This document shows, piece by piece, positions 1 through 6,357 of a stretch of 8,015 nt of DNA (positions within the stretch are counted from its first letter, which is position 1; every line of letters begins with the position of its first letter). The translations under genes and the position numbers were made by a program. The stretch is from contig JAJYAH010000300.1 in assembly GCA_021779635.1 (NCBI GenBank), forward strand, positions 1 through 8,015, in the 5' to 3' direction. Under the pieces are notes generated by a model. The model was given only the letters and a program-made list of their open reading frames with translations. It made no database searches and was not told the origin of the DNA. The DNA is from Pseudomonadota bacterium (GTDB lineage Bacteria > Pseudomonadota > Alphaproteobacteria > Rhizobiales > Xanthobacteraceae).

Positions 1-53
1 GTCGTTCTGGCGCCATGTGATCGGGCGATCGCCTCGGTCAGCGAATGCTGCCG

Positions 54-611
54 TCATCGACCAAAGCTGGATATGAGCGGTGGCGCGGTTGAACCGGCGG
101 CGAGCGAGCGTTGCACCATCACCGTGTCAGCCCAGCGGCCGTATCGATAGGCTACGCCCGGAAGCAACCCAACCCGGCGAAAGCCGAACTTCTCGTGAAT
201 GGCCAGCGACGCCGTGTTGTCGGCATCGATATAGCCGATCATTTGCCGAAAACCAGCCGCAGCGCAGGTATCGACCAGTTCTTGCATCAGCAAGCCTCCC
301 ACGCTGCGACCGAGATGCTCGTGATGGACATAGATCGAATGTTTGACCGTGTAGCGGTAGGCCGGTCGTTTGCGAAACAGCACCACATAGGCATAACCCA
401 CGACTTCGCCGCCACAGGTCGCCACCAAATGCGGCAAGCGGTGGCTGCGCAGGTTCTTGCGCCGGTCGGGCAGATCCTCCGGCTCCGGTGTACCTGTGTC
501 GTCCACGCTCTCCTCGACGCCACGGCGGATATGGTGGCGGTAGATCGCGAGCATCGCCTCCACATCGCTGTCGCGCGAGGGGCGAACGATCACCGGCTGT
601 TCATAGGTCAT
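54..611 (-). CDS. GNAT family N-acetyltransferase, phosphinothricin acetyltransferase-like
   Basis: Predicted 185-residue cytosolic acetyl-CoA-dependent N-acetyltransferase. The start at 611 gives MTYEQPVIVRPSRDSDVEAM, where the first beta strand and helix of a GNAT fold begin. The frame stays open upstream to 737, but that would overlap the decarboxylase end and adds residues that do not look like GNAT; the ribosome binding site at 611 is weak, so the start is not certain. Visible parts: acetyl-CoA loop region around residues 98-106 (HLGRSVGG, a degenerate form of Q/R-x-x-G-x-G), then GYIDADNTASLAIHEKFGF (127-144), which is the typical motif-B segment of the phosphinothricin/methionine sulfone acetyltransferase branch, and a C-terminal YRYGRWADTVMVQRSL strand. 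It lies 28 nt downstream of the decarboxylase on the same strand, so the two are probably co-transcribed. The family acetylates amino groups of small amino acids or amines; the substrate here is unknown. The last residues after about 170 are a non-conserved tail. Confidence 0.87.
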   Translation of the reverse strand: MTYEQPVIVRPSRDSDVEAMLAIYRHHIRRGVEESVDDTGTPEPEDLPDRRKNLRSHRLPHLVATCGGEVVGYAYVVLFRKRPAYRYTVKHSIYVHHEHLGRSVGGLLMQELVDTCAAAGFRQMIGYIDADNTASLAIHEKFGFRRVGLLPGVAYRYGRWADTVMVQRSLAAGSTAPPLISSFGR

Positions 612-639
612 GGGCGGCTTGTCGTCGTTGCCGGCTGCC

Positions 640-2997
640 TCATTCGGAAACCACATAGGTGTGCAATCGGATGCGGCCGGACGCACCGACTTCCCGGTAG
701 ACGCCCTGAATCTCGACATCAAAGCCGGGAAACGCATTGAAGCAGGTTTCGAACATTTTGAGATAGTCGATCATGGGCTGCGCCTGTTCGGTGAGACGCT
801 CGCCCGGCACGATCGTGGCGATGCCGGGCGGATACACCACGAACGGGGTGGTGGCAATGCGGCCGGCGATGGCGTCGATGGGCAGATAGTCGACATCGTT
901 GCGCACCAGATAACGCGCCGCGTCGCGCGGCGACATCGCGATTTCAGGCAGGTGCGCTTGCAGGAATTGCCTTGCCTGGAGAACGCTGACGCCGGCGTCG
1001 CGGAAGAAGCCGTGCATATCGGCGCAGAGATCGCGCAGCCGCACGCCGGCATAGCGCGCCGACCGGAGCTGGTAGAATTCGGGTATCACTTCTTCCAGCA
1101 GCGCGTTGTCATCGTGCAGTTTCTTGAAGGCGACCAGGCCGCTGATCAAGGTGCCGGCCTTGCTGGCCTCGACGCCGGGTGTAAGCAGGAACAACAATGA
1201 GTTGAGGTCGTTCTTCTCCGCCACGATGCGGTTTTCGCGCAGATACTGCGCCACGATGGGGGCGGGGATGCCGTGGGTGGCATAGCCGCCCGTCACACGG
1301 TCGAATCCGGGTGTCAGTATCGTCAGCTTGTTGGGGTCGGTCATGGCGAATCCCTCGGTCAGGTCGGGGAATCCGTGCCAGCCGGCTTCCGGCGTCAGCT
1401 GCCAATAGGACGGATTGGTCGCGAGCAGGTCGGTACTAACCGTCTCCCAGGCGACATTGTGGACGCCGTTCTCGCGGGCGACGTCAGGGATCGCCACCCG
1501 GTCGGGTACGAATGGCTCGAAGAACCAGCGGCGTTCCGGACGCGTTTCCTTCTCTTCGAATTCGCGCTGCACCGCGCGGATCTTCTTGCGTAGCTCGATT
1601 CCAAGCCGGATCGTGTCGTCCCACAGCACTTCCCCGGAGCGTCCCTTCATCATCTGCGCGCCGACATCCAGCGAGGCAAACAGCGGATAGAACGGTGAAG
1701 TGGAAGCGTGCTGCATGAAACTCTCGTTGAAGCGCCGGTGTTCGATCCGCCGTTTCTGGCCCTTGATGTGGCGGTCCTTGACGTGAATTTGCGAGGCCTG
1801 CGAGAAGCTCGCCAGCTGCTTGTGGGTCGACTGCGTCGCGATGATGCCCGGCGCGTCGGGGTCGAGACCGGAGAGCCCCATGGCAAAACGTCCCGCATAC
1901 AGCGGGTGGAACTTCATGAAACCGGCCCAGGCCTCGTCGAACAGGATGTAATCACAGAGGTGACCGATGCGCTTGAGGATCATCTCGGCGCTGTGAATGG
2001 TGCCGTCATAGGTGCACTGCTCGACGACGGCGACGCGGAACGGCCGCGGTTTGCGCCAGGCCTCGGGGTCCTTCACCAGTGGATGGTTGCGGATGCGCTC
2101 GCGCAGGGCGGTTTCGTCGAGCGCGTCCCAGCGCATCGGACCGATCAACCCCCAGGCGTTTCGTACCGTCGGAAGATAGACGGGAATGCCGCCGGCCATC
2201 ATCAGCGCGCCATGATGGGCGGCCTTGTGATTGTTGCGGTCGAACAATACCAGGTCGCCGTCGGTGACGAGCGCGCCCAGCACCACCTTGTTGGAAGTCG
2301 ACGTGCCGTTGAGCACGAAGTAGGTCTTCTCAGCGCCGAAGATCTGGGCTGCTTCCTTTTGCGCTTTCAGCGCCGGGCCTTCGTGAGTCAGGAGATCGCC
2401 GAGATCGAGCACCGAATTGTCGAGGTCGTCGCGGAACACTGCTTCGCCGAGATGTTCCACGAACACACGGCCGATTGGGCTGCGGTTGTAAAACATGCCG
2501 CCATTGTGGCCTGGGCAGGTCCACAGCTGGTTGCCCTCCTCGGCATAGTCGACGAGCGCGCCGAAGAACGGGGTCTTCAGGGTCTCGGCATATTGCTTGA
2601 GCCGGCTGATCAGGTTTTTGGCGATGAACGGCGGTGTTTCCTCGGACAGGAAGACATAGCCGTCGATGAAATCGAGCACCTCGACCGGTAGATCCTCGAA
2701 CCGCTTGCGGCGGATCAGCAGGATGATCGGGAAGTCGAGGCCGCGGCGGCGCATCAGATTGATCAGCGCCGCAGTTTTGCCTTCCAGGCCCTTTTTGCCC
2801 CAATCGACCACCATGCAGCCGATCGCGGCATCGGTTTGCACCGCGATCTCCGCGTCTTCGAGCTTGCGTGCCCTCACGACTTCGAAGCCGGAGCGTCCGA
2901 TCTCGGCGATGATCTGGTTGAAACGAAGGCCTTCGAGATCGTCGGCGTCGAAGACGGGTGCTGCGAACAGAAAGGTGAAGCGTCGGAAGTAATCCAT
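640..2997 (-). CDS. Orn/Lys/Arg decarboxylase, PLP-dependent (fold type I, AdiA/LdcI class)
   Basis: Predicted 785-residue cytosolic decarboxylase that turns arginine, lysine or ornithine into the matching amine plus CO2. Residues about 1-135 form the flavodoxin/response-regulator-like wing domain (MVVDWGKKGLEGK at 62-74). The PLP core follows: NGTSTSNK (230-237), FDRNNHKAAHHGA (252-264), FDEAWAGF with the PLP-nitrogen aspartate D354 (353-360), and STHKQLASFSQAS (390-402), in which K393 is the Schiff-base lysine. Residues about 630-785 are the C-terminal domain. Enteric relatives are about 710-755 residues, so this one is slightly long. The start at 2997 is chosen because AGGA sits 5 nt upstream and the wing domain begins there; the frame remains open to 3159, but that stretch (54 residues) is not recognisable. 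RNNHKAA replaces the RNCHKS of enteric enzymes. No AdiC/CadB-type antiporter is adjacent, so an acid-resistance role is not supported by context. The exact amino-acid substrate cannot be told from sequence. Confidence 0.95.
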   Translation of the reverse strand: MDYFRRFTFLFAAPVFDADDLEGLRFNQIIAEIGRSGFEVVRARKLEDAEIAVQTDAAIGCMVVDWGKKGLEGKTAALINLMRRRGLDFPIILLIRRKRFEDLPVEVLDFIDGYVFLSEETPPFIAKNLISRLKQYAETLKTPFFGALVDYAEEGNQLWTCPGHNGGMFYNRSPIGRVFVEHLGEAVFRDDLDNSVLDLGDLLTHEGPALKAQKEAAQIFGAEKTYFVLNGTSTSNKVVLGALVTDGDLVLFDRNNHKAAHHGALMMAGGIPVYLPTVRNAWGLIGPMRWDALDETALRERIRNHPLVKDPEAWRKPRPFRVAVVEQCTYDGTIHSAEMILKRIGHLCDYILFDEAWAGFMKFHPLYAGRFAMGLSGLDPDAPGIIATQSTHKQLASFSQASQIHVKDRHIKGQKRRIEHRRFNESFMQHASTSPFYPLFASLDVGAQMMKGRSGEVLWDDTIRLGIELRKKIRAVQREFEEKETRPERRWFFEPFVPDRVAIPDVARENGVHNVAWETVSTDLLATNPSYWQLTPEAGWHGFPDLTEGFAMTDPNKLTILTPGFDRVTGGYATHGIPAPIVAQYLRENRIVAEKNDLNSLLFLLTPGVEASKAGTLISGLVAFKKLHDDNALLEEVIPEFYQLRSARYAGVRLRDLCADMHGFFRDAGVSVLQARQFLQAHLPEIAMSPRDAARYLVRNDVDYLPIDAIAGRIATTPFVVYPPGIATIVPGERLTEQAQPMIDYLKMFETCFNAFPGFDVEIQGVYREVGASGRIRLHTYVVSE

Positions 2998-3002
2998 CGG
3001 GA

Positions 3003-3056
3003 TCCTCGAATGCGTGCAGAACAACCTGTTGGCGCATTCGATGACACTTCGATGAC
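3003..3056 (-). promoter_or_regulatory. Structured leader of the decarboxylase gene, hairpin abutting the ribosome binding site
   Basis: Directly upstream of the decarboxylase start, CGAATGCG (3007-3014) and CGCATTCG (3033-3040) form a perfect 8-bp inverted repeat. Inside it AACA (3020-3023) and TGTT (3027-3030) can make a nested stem. In the minus-strand transcript the 3' arm touches the Shine-Dalgarno AGGA (complement of 3003-3006) with no gap. On the upstream side of the transcript there are two copies of GTCATCGAA (complement of 3037-3045 and 3048-3056), 11 bp apart; the nearer copy runs into the hairpin. Either copy could also pair imperfectly with UUCGAGGA, which contains the ribosome binding site. 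The repeats and pairings are seen directly. A regulatory role, either as RNA or as a protein-binding DNA site, is inferred. Confidence 0.42.
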
Positions 3057-3204
3057 GATGATTTAAGGCCCGCGCGATAGTTTTGATCAATTGCTTGAAA
3101 AGAAACGGAAATGCTTTGGCGGCGGCCCGCCGATCGATGGGGCGCCTCAAGGCCGTCACAGCGAACGGCAGTAGGTGCCGAGCGCGGTGCCAGCTTCCTA
3201 ATCG

Positions 3205-3251
3205 GAAGACCCCATGAAAACTCTTCGCGTCGGCCTTGGGGGAGGGTCTTC
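3205..3251. repeat. Inverted repeat, 8-bp arms, in the divergent intergenic region
   Basis: GAAGACCC (3205-3212) is the exact reverse complement of GGGTCTTC (3244-3251), separated by 31 bases. A direct repeat TCTTCGCG also occurs at 3222-3229 and 3247-3254. There is no T-run after the right arm, so this is not a normal intrinsic terminator. It may be part of a protein-binding region or may be chance. Confidence 0.3.
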
Positions 3252-3279
3252 GCGCTTGAGGCGCTTGATGCTGCAGTTG

Positions 3280-3294
3280 CGATCCGCCGGATCG
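3280..3294. promoter_or_regulatory. 15-bp palindrome, candidate operator
   Basis: CGATCCG, one central C, then CGGATCG forms a perfect 7-bp-arm palindrome. Its centre is about 57 bp upstream of the -35 element at 3343, which would suit an activator site for the rightward operon or a shared site for both divergent units. IclR-family proteins bind short palindromes of about this size, and an IclR gene is the last gene of the operon. The palindrome is seen; its use as an operator is inferred. GATC/CGATC-rich words are common in high-GC DNA, so chance is a real alternative. Confidence 0.35.
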
Positions 3295-3342
3295 ACGCTC
3301 AACGACATCTCGAGCAGGTGGCTTGGATCAATAAATTCGTTA

Positions 3343-3370
3343 TTGACAGATTAGTTCGTATATATCTAAT
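3343..3370 (+). promoter_or_regulatory. Sigma70-type promoter for the binding-protein operon, with overlapping palindrome
   Basis: TTGACA (3343-3348) matches the -35 consensus in all six bases, and TCTAAT (3365-3370) matches the -10 in five of six, with a 16-bp spacer. Transcription would start near 3377, giving a leader of about 58 nt before the ATG at 3435. The area is distinctly AT-rich compared with the flanking genes. ATTAG (3350-3354) and CTAAT (3366-3370) form inverted arms centred on position 3360, over the spacer and -10 element, as expected for a repressor site. TTCGTTAT (3336-3343) and TTCGTATA (3355-3362) also recur 19 bp apart. The promoter call is fairly strong; the operator call is tentative. 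Confidence 0.62.
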
Positions 3371-3390
3371 TCTCTCATCCTGCCAGAATC

Positions 3391-3422
3391 CGGACAACCG
3401 CCGAAGAGCGGACAACCACCGA
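3391..3422 (+). repeat. Tandem 14-bp repeat in the 5' leader of the binding-protein gene
   Basis: CGGACAACCGCCGA (3391-3404) and CGGACAACCACCGA (3409-3422) agree at 13 of 14 positions with an 18-bp period. The second copy runs into the ribosome binding site (GAGGGAG, 3421-3427). The repeat lies wholly inside the predicted leader transcript, between the -10 element and the start codon. It could be a protein-binding site, a translational control element or a slippage duplication. The repeat is seen directly; no function is known. Confidence 0.5.
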
Positions 3423-3434
3423 GGGAGCTCACCC

Positions 3435-4637
3435 ATGAAGAGGCATCTTCTTGCCTGCGTCATCCTGGCCGTCATGACGTCGGCCGCTGCCGCGCAAATT
3501 TCCGACGATGTGGTGCGGATAGGCGTGCTCACCGATCTCTCAAGCTGGGGGCGCGACAACAGCGGACCGGGCTCTGTGGAAGCGGCGCGCATGGCGGTGG
3601 AGGAATTCGGTCCCACCGTGCTCGGCAAGCCGATCGAGATCGTCAGCGCCGACCATCAGATGAAGACCGATGTCGGCACCCAGATCGTCCGCGATTGGTT
3701 CGACAACGGCAAGGTCGACGCGGTTGCCGACATCCCGAACTCGGGTGTTGCAATTGCCGTGCATAACATGGTGCGGGAGCGCAACAAGATCGCGCTGCTG
3801 TCCGGCCCCGGAGCCAGCTCGCTGACCAACGAGCTGTGCAGCCCGAACACGGTGCATTTCACCTACGACACCTATGCGCTGTCCAAGGTGACGGCCTCCG
3901 CCGTGATCAAGGAAGGCGGCAAGTCCTGGTTCTTCGTCACCGCCGACTATGCCTTCGGCCATCAACTCGAAGCCGATGCGACCCATTTCATCAAGGAGCA
4001 GGGAGGTACCGTGCTCGGCAGCGTCCGACACCCGACCAACACGGCCGACTTCTCCTCTTTCGCATTGCAGGCGCAGAGCTCGAAGGCCGATGTGGTGGCA
4101 TTTGCCAATGCTGGCCAGGACACCGACAACGCCATCAAGCAGTCGGGCGAGTTCGGTCTGGTGCAGGGTGGACAGAAACTGGTCGGCCTGTTGATGTTTG
4201 ACACCGACGTGCATGCGATCGGTCTCCAATCAGCACAAGGTACCTACATGACCACCGCGTCCTATTGGGACATGGACGACAAGACCCGCGCCTGGTCGAG
4301 GAAGTTCTACGAGCGCACCAAGGTGATGCCGACGATGATTCACACCGGGGTCTATGGCTCGGTTCTGCATTATCTCAAAGCCATCCGGGCGGCCGGCACC
4401 GATGATCCGACGAAAGTGATGGCGAAGATGCGCGAATTGCCGATCGAGGACGTCTTTGTGCATGGCGGCAAACTGCGTGAGGACGGTCGCGTCATCCGCG
4501 ACATGTATCTGGCGAAGGTGAAAAAGCCGGCTCAATCCAAAGAGCCCTGGGACTATCTTGAGATCGTCAAGACCGTAAAGGGCGAGGATGCCTTCCGTCC
4601 GGTCGCGGAATCGAAGTGTCCGCTGCTGCAGAAGTGA
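3435..4637 (+). CDS. ABC transporter substrate-binding protein, type-I periplasmic fold (LivK/Peripla_BP_6 class)
   Basis: Predicted 400-residue periplasmic receptor that delivers a small solute to an ABC transporter of the branched-chain amino acid (HAAT) superfamily. The start at 3435 follows a ribosome binding site (GAGGGAG, 3421-3427) and opens with a signal peptide: KR, a hydrophobic core (about 5-15) and AAA before Q21, a likely signal peptidase I site. An LLAC at 5-8 is too close to the N-terminus to be a convincing lipobox. The mature protein starts with VVRIGVLTDLSS (26-37), the first strand and ligand loop of the fold, then GPGASSL (124-130), FFVTADYAFG (166-175) and ADVVAFANAGQDT (218-230). 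C135 and C395 may form a disulfide. Proteobacterial relatives bind amino acids, aromatic acids or other carboxylates; the ligand here is unknown. No permease or ATPase genes follow; instead the next genes are two oxidoreductases, so the ligand is probably their substrate or a precursor. The next ATG is only 7 nt downstream of the stop. Confidence 0.93.
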   Translation: MKRHLLACVILAVMTSAAAAQISDDVVRIGVLTDLSSWGRDNSGPGSVEAARMAVEEFGPTVLGKPIEIVSADHQMKTDVGTQIVRDWFDNGKVDAVADIPNSGVAIAVHNMVRERNKIALLSGPGASSLTNELCSPNTVHFTYDTYALSKVTASAVIKEGGKSWFFVTADYAFGHQLEADATHFIKEQGGTVLGSVRHPTNTADFSSFALQAQSSKADVVAFANAGQDTDNAIKQSGEFGLVQGGQKLVGLLMFDTDVHAIGLQSAQGTYMTTASYWDMDDKTRAWSRKFYERTKVMPTMIHTGVYGSVLHYLKAIRAAGTDDPTKVMAKMRELPIEDVFVHGGKLREDGRVIRDMYLAKVKKPAQSKEPWDYLEIVKTVKGEDAFRPVAESKCPLLQK

Positions 4638-4644
4638 GGACGTC

Positions 4645-6357
4645 ATGGCGGTGAACGGACGGGATGAGATTCACGAGTGCGACGTGCTCGTCGTTGGATC
4701 GGGCGCGGCCGGGATGGCCGCGGCGGTAACGGCGCGGCATCGCGGCCTTGATGTGCTGATCGTTGAGAAGGAGCCGCGCTTCGGCGGCACCACGGCGCGC
4801 TCCGGCGGCTGGCTCTGGATTCCGGGAACGTCGCTCGCACGCGCGTTCGGGATCCACGAGGCGCCGGACGCAGCGCGCACCTACCTGCGGCACGAGGCCG
4901 GCAATAATTTCGATGCGGCGCGGGTCGATGCGTTCCTTGCCGCGGGCCCCGAGGCCGTCGACTTCTTCACCACCAAAACGGCGGTCCGCTTCGACATGCC
5001 GCTGGTGTTTCCGGACTACCACGCCGAGGCGCCTGGCGGTGCCCAGGGCGGCCGTTCGATGGTGGCGCGACCGTTCGACGGCGGCGAACTCGGCATCCAT
5101 ATCAATAATCTGGGTGCGCCGCTGCCCGAACTCACGGTGTTTGGAATGATGCTCGGCTCCGGCAAGGAAATCATCCATTTCATGCGCGCGACGCGGTCGC
5201 TGACCTCGGCGATCTACGTGGCGAAGCGGCTGTCGCGACATTTGATCGATGTGCTACGCCACGGCCGCGGCATGACGCTGACTAACGGCAATGCGCTCGC
5301 CGGACGTCTGGCGAAATCCGCTCTCGATCTGAACATTCCGTTGTGGCTGTCCTCGCCGGTGCGTGAGTTGATCATCGAGGACGGCACGGTGCGCGGCGCC
5401 GTCGTCGCCCGCGACGGCCGCAGCATCCGCGTTCGTGCGCGGCGCGGCGTCGTACTCGCCTGCGGCGGCTTCCCGCACGACGTCGCGCGGCGCAAGGCGA
5501 TGTTCCGTCACGCTCCGACCGGCGCCGAGCACTACTCGCCTGGGCCGGTTGGCAACACGGGTGATGGGCTGCGGCTCGCGGAAGCTGCGGGTGGACGCGT
5601 GGAAGACCGCTTGCCGAACGCCGCCGCCTGGGTGCCGGTGTCGCTCACGCGCCGCAAGGACGGCTCGCGCGGCGTGATGCCGCATTTTATCGACCGTGCG
5701 AAGCCCGGCGTGATTGCGGTGACGCGCGAGGGCAAGCGCTTCGCCAATGAAGGCGATTCCTATCACGACTTCGCGCAGGCGATGATGAAGGTAGCCAAAC
5801 CGAGCGAGGAGATCGCAACCTTCCTGATCTGCGACCACAAGACTTTGCGCAAATACGGGCTCGGCTGCGTGCCGCCGTTTCCGATGCCGCTCGGTCATCA
5901 TTTGCGCTCCGGTTATCTCACGCGCGGTGCGACCATCGAGGCACTCGCAACGCGGGTCGGGATCGATCCGAAGGGGCTCGCGGATACCGTCGCGCAGTTC
6001 AATGCGACGGCAGCCGAGGGGCGCGACCCCGCTTTCGGCAAGGGCTCGCGCGCCTACAACCGCTATCAGGGCGATGCCTTGCACGGGCCGAACCCGTGTG
6101 TCGCGCCGATTGCAGGCGGACCGTTCTACGCAATCAAGATGGTGATCGGTGATCTTGGGACCTATGCGGGCATCGTCACCGACGCCGATGCGCGCGCACT
6201 CGATGCCGACGGTCGTGTGATTCCGGGGCTTTATGCCGCCGGCAACGACATGGCGAGCATCATGGGCGGCAATTATCCAGGTGCCGGCATTACGCTCGGC
6301 CCTGCGCTCACCTTCGGCTATATCGCGGGCCGCCATCTCGCGGAGAGCGCGGCATGA
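4645..6357 (+). CDS. FAD-dependent oxidoreductase, 3-ketosteroid delta1-dehydrogenase/fumarate reductase flavoprotein family
   Basis: Predicted 570-residue flavoenzyme. The start at 4645 has GAGGA 4 nt upstream and puts the Rossmann motif VLVVGSGAAGMAAA (14-27) in its usual place, with ribose-binding E41 in VEKEPRFGGTTARSGGWLWIPG (40-61). Other family landmarks are GNTGDGLRLAEAAGG (303-317), KRFANEGDSYHDF (364-376) and the C-terminal YAAGNDMASIMGGNYPGAG (530-548) followed by ITLGPALTFG. Y125 (in PDYHAE), Y373 (SYHDF) and Y544 with G548 (YPGAG) lie where KstD enzymes carry their catalytic tyrosines and glycine, which supports dehydrogenation of the carbons next to a ketone rather than fumarate reduction. 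KstD proteins are about 510-570 residues. A steroid substrate is not supported by the neighbours, since no other sterol genes are present. The flanking SDR suggests a cyclic alcohol to ketone to enone sequence. It sits 7 nt after the binding-protein gene and overlaps the SDR start by 4 nt (ATGA). Family assignment is firm; substrate is open. Confidence 0.93.
   Translation: MAVNGRDEIHECDVLVVGSGAAGMAAAVTARHRGLDVLIVEKEPRFGGTTARSGGWLWIPGTSLARAFGIHEAPDAARTYLRHEAGNNFDAARVDAFLAAGPEAVDFFTTKTAVRFDMPLVFPDYHAEAPGGAQGGRSMVARPFDGGELGIHINNLGAPLPELTVFGMMLGSGKEIIHFMRATRSLTSAIYVAKRLSRHLIDVLRHGRGMTLTNGNALAGRLAKSALDLNIPLWLSSPVRELIIEDGTVRGAVVARDGRSIRVRARRGVVLACGGFPHDVARRKAMFRHAPTGAEHYSPGPVGNTGDGLRLAEAAGGRVEDRLPNAAAWVPVSLTRRKDGSRGVMPHFIDRAKPGVIAVTREGKRFANEGDSYHDFAQAMMKVAKPSEEIATFLICDHKTLRKYGLGCVPPFPMPLGHHLRSGYLTRGATIEALATRVGIDPKGLADTVAQFNATAAEGRDPAFGKGSRAYNRYQGDALHGPNPCVAPIAGGPFYAIKMVIGDLGTYAGIVTDADARALDADGRVIPGLYAAGNDMASIMGGNYPGAGITLGPALTFGYIAGRHLAESAA

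Larger units (their letters stand above)
2998..3434. other. Divergent intergenic control region
   Basis: This 437-bp stretch separates the leftward decarboxylase unit from the rightward binding-protein operon and holds no gene I can support. Open frames cross it in both directions, but they are upstream extensions of the flanking genes with unrecognisable sequence. It contains, from left to right, the decarboxylase leader hairpin and repeat, an 8-bp inverted repeat around 3205-3251, a 15-bp palindrome at 3280-3294, a notably AT-rich patch at about 3328-3372 carrying the rightward promoter, and a tandem repeat ahead of the binding-protein start. No convincing minus-strand promoter was found; a TTGATC (complement of 3084-3089) is present but lacks a good -10 partner. 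A 46-codon frame at 3214-3354 (MKTLRVGLGGGSS...) has a GGAAG upstream but lies outside the predicted transcript and is not recognised. Confidence 0.6.

Noticed and set aside
24..33. GGCGATCGCC palindrome and a 4-bp CAGC/GCTG stem near the left edge
   Set aside because: Too short for a terminator, no T-run, and GATC-centred palindromes are common in high-GC genomes. The first 53 bases hold nothing else I can support.
612..737. Upstream extension of the acetyltransferase frame (starts at 737 or 656)
   Set aside because: It would overlap the end of the decarboxylase, and the added residues do not fit the GNAT fold.
1708..2691. Long open frame on the plus strand inside the decarboxylase
   Set aside because: It is antisense to a gene with clear PLP-decarboxylase motifs, and its translation shows no family features; such long shadows are normal in high-GC DNA.
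2330..3037. Minus-strand 235-codon frame starting at 3037 and overlapping the decarboxylase start
   Set aside because: No ribosome binding site, Arg/Pro-rich low-complexity translation, and it overlaps a strongly supported gene in another frame.
3214..3354. 46-codon frame beginning MKTLRVGLGGGSS with GGAAG upstream
   Set aside because: No recognisable product, no promoter of its own seen, and it ends inside the operon promoter; more likely chance.
3111..3434. Upstream extension of the binding-protein frame
   Set aside because: It would bury the signal peptide, and it crosses the predicted promoter and the good ribosome binding site at 3421-3427.
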